From: Haplosporangium gracile | Lineage: Eukaryota; Mortierellomycota; Mortierellomycetes; Mortierellales; Mortierellaceae | DNA: 13,467 nucleotides | Assembly (NCBI GenBank): GCA_015499985.1 | Contig: JAAAUF010001040.1 | Coordinates: 1-13,467 of the forward strand | Reading direction: 5' to 3' | In this document: positions 1 through 7,607 of the stretch, piece by piece | How positions within the stretch are numbered: the stretch's first letter is position 1 | Layout of the letters: each line of letters begins with the position of its first letter | Notes under the pieces: model-generated | The model's database searches: none | What the model was told of the DNA's origin: nothing | Seen by the model: the letters and a program-made list of their open reading frames with translations, nothing else | Program-made: the position numbers and the translations under genes

Positions 1-59
1 GGCATAGTCGCAGCGCTAAAAAGCCCAGTTCTCCCTTTCTATCTTTTTTTTTTTTGCAG

Positions 60-308
60 ACCCATGTGCGTCGTTTTTATTCGTTCTCTGCCATATTTTC
101 GTTTGTTTCTTGGTTAAACCTTGTCCCACATTCACCATACGTTCACACCAGACAGAGCAAAAGGCAACATCGATATTCCAGAAAGCAGACCCGAGGGGTA
201 TTAGTTAACGAAGCCATTATACAACCAAACGAATGGCCAGTGAAAACTAGTATAATTGAACTCTGTCTCTTACGTTGCTTCTTGTCCGAACAGCAGGATA
301 AAAAATGA
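60..308 (+). CDS. Possible 3'-terminal exon of a gene entering from the left (weak)
   Basis: A T-run followed by GCAG at 51-59 makes a textbook 3' splice site. The frame entered in phase 0 at base 60 stays open for 82 codons and ends at TGA 306-308. The hypothetical peptide begins THVRRFYSF and ends SEQQDKK. It is basic in the middle and shows no domain I recognise. Codon use is unbiased, with many AGA, ATA and GTA codons, unlike the small gene at 4211-4459. No upstream exon is visible because the window starts here, and no clear polyadenylation signal follows. It may equally be a chance open frame behind a poly-T tract. Confidence 0.15.
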   Translation, partial: THVRRFYSFSAIFSFVSWLNLVPHSPYVHTRQSKRQHRYSRKQTRGVLVNEAIIQPNEWPVKTSIIELCLLRCFLSEQQDKK

Positions 309-1570
309 AGGATCAACTTGACACCATCCAATGAACGCTCAGAGTAGGAGCTTGTTGACAGCTCAAATTTGGATTCTTATTTCCCTTGGCACAACCTCAT
401 TAGAGGATAAACTAGGCTGTCCTCACTCCTGCTCATAGCACCATTCTTTTTCCGTGGTACACACACGAGTGCAGGGGGACGGATAAAGTTGGTGTAGGGA
501 ATGAGACGTCCAACCATTACATTAAAATGTAGGTACACACAGCTCAGCCAACCATACATGCTCTACACAATAATTCAGTGCCTTCTTTATTACTTTTCTT
601 CTCCTGAAGTAGTTCCACTATTAAAAACAGTTTGCAGCATATCCCTTTAGAATTGTTTAATGGGTGCTGTTTTACTTAGCCACTGGTTTTCCCCTGCTTT
701 GTTATAAAAAGAGGATTTTTCTTTTTCCCCAGAATGAGCTGAGGCATTTTTTTTCAAGGATGTGGTGTGGTAGGTAGATCGGGGTTATTGGGATAATAGA
801 CAAAGGAGGGGGTATTCTCCCGCCCTGATATGTGTCTCTGTTCTTATTCAGGTCTCACACCTCCACAAACACATTCAGTCTAGAAAAGCGAATTCACTGC
901 CGTTCCATTGCTACTTTGATCCGTTGTTTACAGTGATTGCAGGGAAGAGGAGGGGTTATTAAACATGGAGTAATGTGTGGGAGGACTCTGACACAGCGTC
1001 GTCTCACAAGGGGTAAAGCAGCCATGGAGATGGAGACATCGAAACAATGGAGAAATAGTTGGAAAATTGGTGGTAAATTAGGGAGAGAGAGATCGCGTCT
1101 TTAGCTTTTGCGTGGATGGAAGTAAAAAAAAAAGCATGTTGCGTTTGACTTCTTCTTGGAACAAGGGCAAAGGAAGGATAGTCGTATGGGGCGCTTCGCC
1201 CAGACCCATGTCCGAAACATATTATAATCCTTAACTGCAATCCGCAAGTCACGAGGGCAAGAGAATCTTTCTCTCGCTCAGGCACATTTTTACGGTGACA
1301 TCGTGTCATTGCAAGACGGATTGATATATTTGGTTAGTCCTTGTCAATTATGAGTATTTTAAGCAAGTTTTCTATAGCTGACAACAAAATCAATCCGTCG
1401 ATACTGGTTGCAAACGACTTGTGCAACGAGGACTGGAAGGATTGATTTGGACATGCCAACAAATATGAAAATAAAAATTGAGCACTTCCCTTCCCCTCCT
1501 TCCATCTCAAAATAAGCACTGAAGTAATTTGGGCAAAGTCGGGTTCCTTCATCGTATCTACGTTCGAGCC
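309..1570. other. Intergenic stretch without supportable genes
   Basis: All six frames are broken into short ORFs with no biased codon use and no conserved motif I can name. Base composition is more even than in the right half of the window, with fewer microsatellites. A 5-bp-stem hairpin at 1189-1201 (GGGCG-CTT-CGCCC) is the only local structure seen. No transposon ends, tRNA or promoter could be supported. The right part is presumably the upstream region of the gene starting at 1825. Confidence 0.6.
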
Positions 1571-1675
1571 GTATGTTCGTCATTGTTCACTGGTTGGGGC
1601 GCACCCCCCGGCGTGGCTGTCCTTTTTCTCTTTCGGTCGCTGTTTTAAAAAACATCGATGAGGAGAAAAAAAATT

Positions 1676-1824
1676 GTTTAAAAGAGTCCACCTTTTGCTT
1701 TTTTTCTTTACTTCTCTTCAATCTCCTCACTCTCATTCTAACAACACACTCCAACTATTACATACACCACCACCATCACCACCATCACTCCTCTTCTTCT
1801 TCTACACATACCTTATACATAGCC
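1676..1824 (+). promoter_or_regulatory. Core promoter and pyrimidine-rich leader of the four-exon gene
   Basis: A TTTAAAAG element at about 1678-1685 is followed by a CT-rich tract (about 1689-1760) and then an A/C-rich leader. The leader includes an ACC/ATC repeat (1765-1788) and a TCT repeat (1790-1803), and ends in the context AGCC before ATG 1825. CT-rich blocks near the transcription start are usual in filamentous fungi. The leader has no in-frame stop back to ATG 1573, so a longer protein with a His8-Ser5 run is formally possible. The homopolymer and repeat character argues that it is untranslated. Confidence 0.4.
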
Positions 1825-3061
1825 ATGCCTAGTGTCATCAATACCTCCAGCAATCACTTTCCTTCAGTACCCTCAGAGTTGGATCTCCTCTCTGACAGTG
1901 CCGCCTCAACAGCAGCATCATCCTTGTGCTCCATCAAGAATGACAACTCCTCGACCATCCAGGAATTGAAGGACCGTGAACGGCGTCGTCGCCAATGGCT
2001 CGAGCCCGAAGACGAGGTATGTCAATCTTTCAGGCAAACAAGCCAGCACAATCATGATCAACATACTGCACACCAAACTCATCCTATGCCTTTTTTTTCT
2101 GCTGTTACTAGTTCTCGGTGCCAATCCACACAGAGTCGCCTTTGATCACAAAGAGTCCTCTAGACATGTCATCCTTTCTCCTCAACTACCGGGCTATGCG
2201 TCGATCTGTCGAGATCATGACCCCTCCTCCTGCTTCTAGTGTGTCCTCTAAAAACCACGATGTAAGGAGTCCTTGCTTTAAAACCGACCCTCGGATCCCC
2301 CTTTTTTCATAAAATTTTGTTTACGATGACAACAACAAAACGAAGTAAAATCGGAACAAGGCAAAAGGAAGCCACATTTACCCATTCTATGTAGAGAGGA
2401 TATCCGATGTGTAATATCCAAATACCTCGCACGTGCGCTCCAAACGGCTTTTTTCGTCCCTTGTGCATTCCACGAGGGTTAAAAATAACACCAACTAACC
2501 ACAATCCAATTTTACCTGGTTTCTTTTACCATATGTTTGCAAAATTAGGGATTATTGCCATCACCGCTGCATCCAACGCTTCCTGATGGCCCGATTTATA
2601 TCCACCACCGATCGACTCTTGCCGAAAGCCCTCTCTCGAGTGTCATCTCATCTTGTGTACACTTGCAATGTTTTGACCATAATTTGGATATCCCAAGGTA
2701 ATTAAGACGATAAACAAAAGCAACTCCCATATTACCAGGTAGTTCTTGTTATATTTGTTAACTTTGCTCCGCCCATTTGACACCTCATATCTGATCTTTT
2801 GATATCGTAAATATTAGCTCAAAGGGTCCAGACTGTCGGATGAACCGTGTGCTTTCCAACTCAGCACAACAATCAGCAGGAGCAGGAGGAGCATTGACCA
2901 AGGATAACCAGGACCGATACTACAACTATTCACAGGACATCACATCATTATCAGCGCGATCAACCAAATCTCGAGACAACGATACATCATCAGGAGAGCA
3001 CTCCTTCTTGGAGTCCCATATCGCGTCTATTAGCCAATGGCTGACCTTCAACGCCGTTTAA
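1825..3061 (+). CDS. Four-exon gene, Ser-rich protein of unknown function (244 aa)
   Basis: I derived this gene by matching splice sites to phase. Exons are 1825-2016, 2112-2261, 2549-2697 and 2818-3061; they total 735 nt, which is 244 codons plus TAA. Introns are 95, 287 and 120 nt. Donors are GTATGT, GTAAGG and GTAATT; acceptors end TTACTAG, AATTAG and TATTAG. Intron 2 has a perfect CTAAC branch site about 40 nt before its acceptor, and intron 3 has CTGAT. The first two junctions are phase 0; the third splits a Ser codon (164). Residues 1-45 are Ser/Asn/Ala-rich. An Arg patch (RERRRRQW) lies at 51-58. SPL occurs four times (73, 79, 119, 141), with a TPPP at 101. The C-terminal 80 residues are polar, with a Gly/Ala run and Tyr-rich YYNYSQD, ending SQWLTFNAV. 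There is no signal peptide, membrane segment or catalytic motif. It is probably a disordered regulatory or nuclear protein, but I do not recognise the family. Exon 3's 3' edge and the absence of an extra exon in intron 2 are the least certain points. Confidence 0.7.
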
Positions 3062-3139
3062 GCATCTCGTCGACGTTCAGCATGGGCCCGACACACCGGA
3101 ATGACTCATTGACTCTTTACCCATTCCAGGATCATACCA

Positions 3140-3169
3140 GTATTCAATATATTACCCCTTATTGAATAC
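3140..3169 (+). other. Perfect hairpin in the 3' flank of the four-exon gene
   Basis: GTATTCAATA (3140-3149) and TATTGAATAC (3160-3169) are exact reverse complements separated by a 10-base loop. The stem is 10 bp and starts 78 bases after the stop codon, so it probably lies in the 3' UTR. It has no U-run directly after it and should not be read as a bacterial terminator. A role in RNA stability or 3'-end formation is inference only. Confidence 0.5.
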
Positions 3170-3435
3170 GTGCTTGAGCCTACAGCACGCCGCCCTTTTT
3201 TTTCAACTTGTTTTTTTTCTCCCTAATCATCTTGCATCTGTATCACTTTTTATTTTCTTTTGACCGTTGGAAGGACGACAGAAAGACATCATTTTTTAAT
3301 TTAGTAACAACTTATTCATACTCTATTCATTCCAACCATCGCTGTAATAATAACCTTTTAGAATAATATACGCCCCTTAGCATATCTTCAATGAATAACA
3401 TAGGGGGGATAAAGCGAAGAGTGATAATCGATGTT

Positions 3436-3441
3436 TTTATT
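3436..3441 (-). other. Candidate polyadenylation signal of the 82-residue gene
   Basis: AATAAA on the minus strand lies about 770 bases downstream of the stop codon at 4211. Between them the minus strand is very T-rich, with poly-T and CT tracts and no convincing coding region. If it is used, the mRNA would have a long 3' UTR. Nearer non-canonical signals cannot be excluded. Confidence 0.25.
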
Positions 3442-3456
3442 TCAATTTTTTTTGTA

Positions 3457-3661
3457 GGGTATTGAAAAAACTAAAAACGATGAAAGCAAATATTCTTTTT
3501 TCTTCTTTTTTTTTTTTTGGGAAAGAAAGGAGCAGAGGTTGTTTTTTTGATATTGAAAGAAAGGCAAAAAACAGGAAAGACAATTTTTTTTTTTTGGAGG
3601 AATAATCGAATTGAAGGTATTGAGTGTGTTTTTGGAGGGTATTGAATGGCATTGAAAAAAC
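3457..3661. repeat. Dispersed TATTGA-type repeat cluster between convergent genes
   Basis: Related units occur at 3457-3471 (GGGTATTGAAAAAAC), 3549-3559 (GATATTGAAAG), 3616-3623 (GGTATTGA), 3637-3645 (GGGTATTGA) and 3648-3661 (GGCATTGAAAAAAC). The 11-mer ATTGAAAAAAC is exact in the first and last. Read on the minus strand they are TCAATACC-like elements in what may be the long 3' UTR of the 82-residue gene. The arms of the hairpin at 3140-3169 contain the same TATTGA core. The intervening DNA is poly-A/T-rich, so slippage and chance contribute. Confidence 0.45.
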
Positions 3662-4210
3662 GTTTTTTGGTAAAGAGGAATAAGCATACAGGAAAATACA
3701 TGAGATAAGAAAGCAAGTTGAACAAAAAGTAAAAAGTATAAAAGGACATGAGGCATATGGACATAACACGAATAAAGAAAAAAGAGGGTTGGCGACTGGG
3801 GCATCAAGGTGACGCCAAAAAAGGAAAGTGCAAAAAAGTGACCGTTGCTCAGCCACAGTGGGGTGGGAAAAGAAAAGAAGAATGGAGGGGGAAAAAAAAA
3901 AGAAACTTTTGGTGCGGACACTGCAGGGAAGAAACTGGTGAGGTGAAGGGTATGTCGCGGTCGACTCAAAAAAGTGGACCAGATAGCGAAAAGGAGAAAA
4001 AAATGTACAAAAGGCTGGGGTGTTTGCTTCCCGTTAGTCCCATGAAGCGGCCGGTGTTAGTGTCGAGTCGCACGATAGAAAAAGAAAAACCGTGCCGATA
4101 TCGCTTGTCGTTAGGAGTAAGAAAAAAAAAAGAGAAAAATGAATATAGAGTCGAGCCCTCTCAGAAATCCGTGTCCCGAGAGCTTGTCGATTTCCTGCAA
4201 AGAAAACTTT

Positions 4211-4459
4211 TTACTCGTGGTTGCGACGGTGGCCTCCGATGGCGGGTACAGTGGCGGTGGTGTAGTTGGAAGAGTCCTCAGAGTTCTGTCTCCAGCTCCG
4301 GGAAGCAGCAGCGACAGCGGCGGCATCGTTCGAGAACTGCGACGACTGTGACATCATGGCAATCATCTCCTCCATCGACATGGCAGAGCGGGGTGCGAAC
4401 TGAGTAGAATCCTCGATCGAGACCAAGTTAGCGGGCTGGGTGTACTGAAGGGAAGACAT
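4211..4459 (-). CDS. Small lysine- and cysteine-free protein of unknown function (82 aa)
   Basis: An intact single-exon ORF runs from ATG 4459-4457 to TAA 4213-4211. It begins MSSLQYTQPANLVSIED and ends GGHRRNHE. The start follows ACACAACAACAAACATG, an excellent fungal start context. Codons are strongly C-ending (GCC, AAC, ACC, ATC, GTC, TTC), unlike everything else in the window, which suggests high expression. The protein is Ser-rich (15 of 82), has a Met/Glu segment (MSMEEMIAMM, 27-36) that could form an amphipathic helix, and an Ala run (46-52). It has no Lys and no Cys. No signal peptide, membrane span or known domain is evident. It is convergent with the 244-residue gene. A purine-rich plus-strand frame across it (3748-4407) is its antisense shadow. 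An acceptor-like TTTCTTTGCAG just after the stop would need a weak GTACCC donor inside good coding sequence, so I keep the unspliced model. Confidence 0.72.
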   Translation of the reverse strand: MSSLQYTQPANLVSIEDSTQFAPRSAMSMEEMIAMMSQSSQFSNDAAAVAAASRSWRQNSEDSSNYTTATVPAIGGHRRNHE

Positions 4460-4556
4460 GTTTGTTGTTGTGTTGTTGGTGGTGGTTGGGTGTAGGGTTG
4501 GTTTTGTTTGGCCTAAAAAAAGGTCTTGGGTTGTGTGTTGTTGTGTTTAAATAAGC
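4460..4556 (-). promoter_or_regulatory. Proximal leader and TATA-like element of the 82-residue gene
   Basis: On the minus strand TATTTAAA (4553-4546) lies 87 bases before the ATG, followed by an A/C-rich leader of ACAACAACA type. A T7AG acceptor-like site sits at 4520-4513, leaving about 53 bases of leader. Two readings are possible: a compact promoter at the TATA-like element, or the second exon of a long spliced leader. The A/C-rich sequence continues upstream to about 4720, which favours transcription through this region. Confidence 0.4.
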
Positions 4557-5927
4557 GGTGGCTATGAACCCTTGTTGTTTGTAATGTTGTGGAAATTCGA
4601 GGAGATCGAGGTGAGTGTTTGTTATTTGTTCCTGGACTGGACGCGGGAAGCTGGGTGACTGTTGGACGAGACGTTCGTGTGTAACCCGAGACGCGGACAG
4701 GCATTAACGTGAGCATGGTCGCGGTTGAAAAAAAAAGGGGAGTGAATGCGCGAATGAATGGTCATGCCATTGAATATAAGATAAAGGTAAAGAAAAAAAA
4801 TAAAAAAACGAGTGTTGTTAGTAAACAGTCGTCAATAGTTAACTTTCTTTTTATGCTCCCATCGAAAATTGCGGTTGGTCTGGCTCGATCCTTCTCTTCC
4901 GTCTTCTCTCTTCTGTCTTACTCTTCCCTTGCTCCGCCTTCTCCTTGACACCCCTGTTTCCCAAAACCCGCTTCTCTTCCTTTGCCTTGTTTCCCCTCTC
5001 GTACTTCTTACCTCCCTCCCTCGTTCTCATGTCACTCCCCCCGCCCAATTCAGTCAACTGCGTCTTCTCTCATCCCTCTTTTCTTCCGACTTTTCTCTCT
5101 TGTTGTTTCTTTTTCTCTTGTCCAGGCATGTTAATCTCCCTGTCGCAGTCGTTCTCGTCTGCATTATTCCTTCCTATCGCCTTTGTTTTATCCCTCTTTC
5201 TTCGCACTCCTCCCCCCTTCTCCGGCCCTATTGAACGTCTACCCGACACGACCTTTAGTTGTGAGTAAGAACAACAAACTGAAAATCTCTCGAAACTCTA
5301 AAAAGAAAATATTTTGTAAAAGGGTCTTCTTGTCTCCTTCCCTCGCTTCCTTCCTTCCTTTATCTTCTCCTCTCTCTCTCCAGGAGACCAGTCAGGCAGG
5401 GAGAAAAAAGGGAAAGGGCGGAAAAAAAGGAGTTTTGGGAATGAAAGACATAAAAAGCAAATGGCAAGATAGAATACCAAACAACGTCCAAAAGAAAAAA
5501 AAAAGTAACGAGGGGAAGAGGGAAAAAGGGGAAGAGAAAAAAAGAATCAAACCAAATCCCAGATAAAAAAAAGGGAGAGAGATGCACCCACCCACCCTCC
5601 TGTACCCCCAGGAGAAGCATTGTTCGCTAAACCCTTTTTTTTTTTTGCTACTTCTTAACGATCGTTGTTGCAACTCCTCTTTTTTAATTCTCGTTCGTTC
5701 GACTCAACTCGACTTGCTTTCACTCCGCTTGTTTTGTATCATGTCGCTATCATTTCGTTTCACTCCCGTTCCATGATATGCCTTTCTCTCTCTTCCTTCC
5801 ATCCGTCTTCACTGTTCGTGTTGTTGCCGTTGTTCCAATGTAATGCGACTCCTCCCGTTTGTTCCTCGGGTCTTAGCTGTCCCCCTCCTTTTTCCATTTT
5901 CCGAATTTTTTGTGTCTTTGCAATTAC
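4513..5927 (-). other. Candidate long leader intron upstream of the 82-residue gene
   Basis: On the minus strand AAG|GTAATTG at 5930-5921 and TTTTTTTAG ending at 4513 would bound a 1415-base intron. The flank on the far side (about 6555-5928) is CA/CT-rich and leader-like and has no convincing coding frame. Inside the interval the DNA is alternating purine and pyrimidine tracts. This rests only on splice consensus and composition. Alternatives are a shorter intron or an independent non-coding transcript. Confidence 0.2.
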
Positions 5928-6560
5928 CTTTTTGTGCAAGTGAAAAAAGGCTTGATCGGTTTGAGTATTGAGAGCGAGGCCTGTTGACTTTGATGGATTA
6001 GGTTCCTGTTGATTTGTTTCCTTTGTCCTGGATCCTGCGGTTGGTTGGTGAAGTTAAAGGAGGTTGGTGGGCGAACGGTTGACGATCGAGGCGAGCGGTG
6101 GTGACTTGCTGACTGATTGAGACGGACAGCCTTGAAGAGTCAGACGACGGTGGGAAAAAAAGAGCGGACGGTGACGGTGACCGGTAGAGACGACGATATG
6201 AGCGAAGACGGAAAATCGGTATGAGGGGCTCTTGGGGGATGATTTCCACTTGATCGGCGGTGTCGGCTGTGTGGATGTGGTGTGTGTGTGAACTTGAATG
6301 TGTGACCTAGGATCGGGGATGACCGTTAGGGCTTAATGTGGACGGACGGTATGTGGTTACTTGACGGAGGGAGATGAAAAGGGCTTCTTGAAACTTGGCT
6401 TGAGTGGGTGGGACGAGACTTGGACTTGAGACTTGCGAAGGGGACTGGCTGGCTTGCTTGAGTGGATCTTGGTAGGGGAGGAGGGTGGGGTGGCTTGCGG
6501 ATGGTGGTGATGGGTTGAAGGAGAGGGAGAGAAAGAAAGAAGAAGAGGAGAAGAGAAAAG
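4720..6560. other. Gene-free purine/pyrimidine-tract region
   Basis: The plus strand is CT-rich from about 4840 to 5260 and 5640 to 5930, and AG-rich from about 5395 to 5580. Open frames here are long but lack ATG starts, use T-rich or A-rich codons, and encode low-complexity Phe/Leu/Ser or Lys/Glu runs. A GTGAGTAAG donor-like site at 5261 and a CTCTCTCCAG acceptor at 5383 keep one frame open, but that frame has no ATG start. From 5940 to 6560 the minus strand is CA/CT-rich and leader-like. Confidence 0.5.
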
Positions 6561-6580
6561 CCAGTTGATGAACGAGGTGC

Positions 6581-6591
6581 CCTTTTTATAC
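6581..6591 (-). promoter_or_regulatory. Strong TATA element (minus strand)
   Basis: The minus strand reads GTATAAAAAGG, the best TATA match in the window. It is followed after about 30 bases by a CT-rich initiator-like stretch and then several hundred bases of CA-rich, ATG-poor sequence. It would drive a minus-strand transcript heading toward the 82-residue gene about 2.1 kb away. That link is inference. It could instead drive an unrelated non-coding RNA. Confidence 0.45.
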
Positions 6592-6660
6592 GGGTTATTT
6601 CTGTTGTTGATTGTTTGATTGTTTGTTGATGAAGAGAGGTGAGGGTAGTGGTAAGTTGGC

Positions 6661-6684
6661 GTGAGTGTGTGTGCGTGTGTGTGG
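6661..6684. repeat. Imperfect GT microsatellite
   Basis: A run of GTGAGTGTGTGTGCGTGTGTG type, CA-rich on the minus strand. It lies just upstream of the minus-strand TATA element. Confidence 0.8.
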
Positions 6685-6855
6685 TAACGGTTGCTTTTGC
6701 TGGGTGAGTGATAGTCGGGTGTGTGAGAGTCTGTTTGTATGTTTGTATGTGTGATGTGTGTGTCCAGTTTACAGTCCATTTGAGTCCAGTCAATTAAAAA
6801 AAAAAAATCCAAAAAAAGTAACAAAGAAGAGTTAATCAATGAGTGCAATGGTGAT

Positions 6856-6904
6856 TGATGATGATGATGATGATGATGGCGGTGGTGGTGATGATGACTG
6901 ATGA
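6856..6904. repeat. GAT/GGT trinucleotide microsatellite
   Basis: Eight or so GAT-phase units are followed by GGC/GGT units and more GAT. On the minus strand this reads as ATC/ACC repeats and would encode a poly-His run. A similar ACC/ATC tract forms the leader of the gene at 1825. Confidence 0.85.
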
Positions 6905-7215
6905 ACCCAAAAGAAGAAATATTAACCCACTCTGGGGGCAAAGTAAAAAGAATACAAAAGAAGGGACAGGAGGAGCATCGAATGCACGATGAATGCCACT
7001 ACTTTATTCTCTCTCTCTTTCCCTCTTATTATTTTTTTTCTTTCTTTAACATTTTCCCTTTTTTTATTACGCTTCATTCTTTTTGTCCCTCCTTCCCTCT
7101 TTCCCCCTATTGAATACAAAATAACAAAAGTAAGTATGCGCGGGTCGGGGTGTTTGTTATCAAAAGGGAAACCCGCTCAATTGGACTCATTAGAAGGAGT
7201 GGGAGGGGCGGAAGT

Positions 7216-7263
7216 ACAGACAGACAGAACCGACAGAACCGGCAGTAAAGGACAGACAGACGG
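7216..7263. repeat. ACAG/ACAGAACCG short-unit repeat
   Basis: Three ACAG units are followed by two GACAGAACCG-like units, then further ACAG units after a short interruption. It is a local, degenerate tandem array with no coding function visible. Confidence 0.7.
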
Positions 7264-7430
7264 GCGGAACTCTTTTCTCTTTGTTCATCATCATCGATTC
7301 ATCAACAACAAAGAATAAGAAACTTATTTCTTTTAAAGGGTTCGCGGAAAAAAACCGCTGAAGAGAAAAGGAAAAAAAAAAGAAGCACAAAGGGATCCTC
7401 GTTTGTGTTGATGTTGTTGATGTTTTCCAG

Positions 7431-7551
7431 CTGGGCTGGACTGGAGTAAATGTAGGTTCAACGATCGCTCCTCTTCATCGCCCGGGCTGCACTGAACTTG
7501 GACACGGACTCGACCCGGCTCGCCTCAACTGAGACGCGTTTAGTCATACAG
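7431..7551 (+). ncRNA. Exon-like island, possibly part of a spliced non-coding transcript
   Basis: A TTTTCCAG acceptor ends at 7430 and a CAG|GTAAAA donor begins at 7552. The 121 bases between are clearly more GC-rich than the surrounding tracts. All three plus-strand frames contain stops, so it would be an untranslated or non-coding exon. A strong GTAAGTATG donor at 7129, about 300 bases upstream, could be its partner. The minus strand of the same island carries a 29-codon ORF, so strand assignment is uncertain. Confidence 0.2.
7458..7547 (-). CDS. Short ORF (29 aa) behind a TATA-like repeat, unproven
   Basis: ATG 7547-7545 opens a 29-codon frame ending TGA 7460-7458. It encodes a basic, Ala/Ser/Val peptide beginning MTKRVSVEASRVES, with reasonably C/G-ending codons. 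An alternating TATATATATATAAG lies 26-39 bases upstream on the same strand, just after a 21-base A run. It has no recognisable motif. It could be an upstream ORF, a small gene, or chance. Confidence 0.15.
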   Translation of the reverse strand: MTKRVSVEASRVESVSKFSAARAMKRSDR

Positions 7552-7573
7552 GTAAAAAAAAAAAGGGTAGGGC

Positions 7574-7607
7574 TTATATATATATATTTTTTTTTTTTTT
7601 TTTTTTT
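7574..7607. repeat. TA repeat followed by a 21-base poly-T
   Basis: TATATATATATA passes directly into 21 consecutive T residues (7587-7607), the longest homopolymer in the window. It is probably a rigid, nucleosome-poor segment. It separates the GC-rich island at 7431-7551 from purine-rich DNA to the right. Confidence 0.9.

Noticed and set aside
1555..1580. tRNA T-arm-like TACG-TTCGAGC-CGTA
   Set aside because: No matching acceptor stem, D-arm or anticodon arm could be found within about 100 bases upstream.
2395..2585. Open stretch after an acceptor-like CTATGTAG within intron 2
   Set aside because: It is open for about 60 codons but has no usable donor before the CTAAC branch site and the acceptor at 2548. 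Treating it as intron gives a consistent gene model.
3442..3969. Minus-strand open frames of 139-175 codons
   Set aside because: They are translations of poly-T and CT tracts (Phe, Leu, Ser and Lys runs) with no biased codon use, and they overlap one another in different frames. T-rich DNA has few stops.
3748..4407. Plus-strand 219-codon ORF
   Set aside because: It runs antisense to the well-supported 82-residue gene, is Lys/Arg/Gly-rich because the strand is purine-rich, and uses unbiased codons. It is a shadow of the minus-strand gene and its T-rich 3' flank.
5184..5566. Donor GTGAGTAAG (5261) and acceptor CTCTCCAG (5383) joining an open frame
   Set aside because: The frame stays open but has no ATG upstream, and the second part is a Lys/Glu/Gly run from AG-rich DNA.
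5998..6249. Minus-strand 83-codon frame
   Set aside because: It has no ATG (the frame would start at GTG), mixed codon use and no recognisable motif. It lies in leader-like CA/CT sequence.
6357..6941. Minus-strand 194-codon ORF with a long His run
   Set aside because: Its sequence is ATC, CA and ACA microsatellite DNA read in one frame, and it spans a strong TATA element, which fits promoter and leader better than coding.
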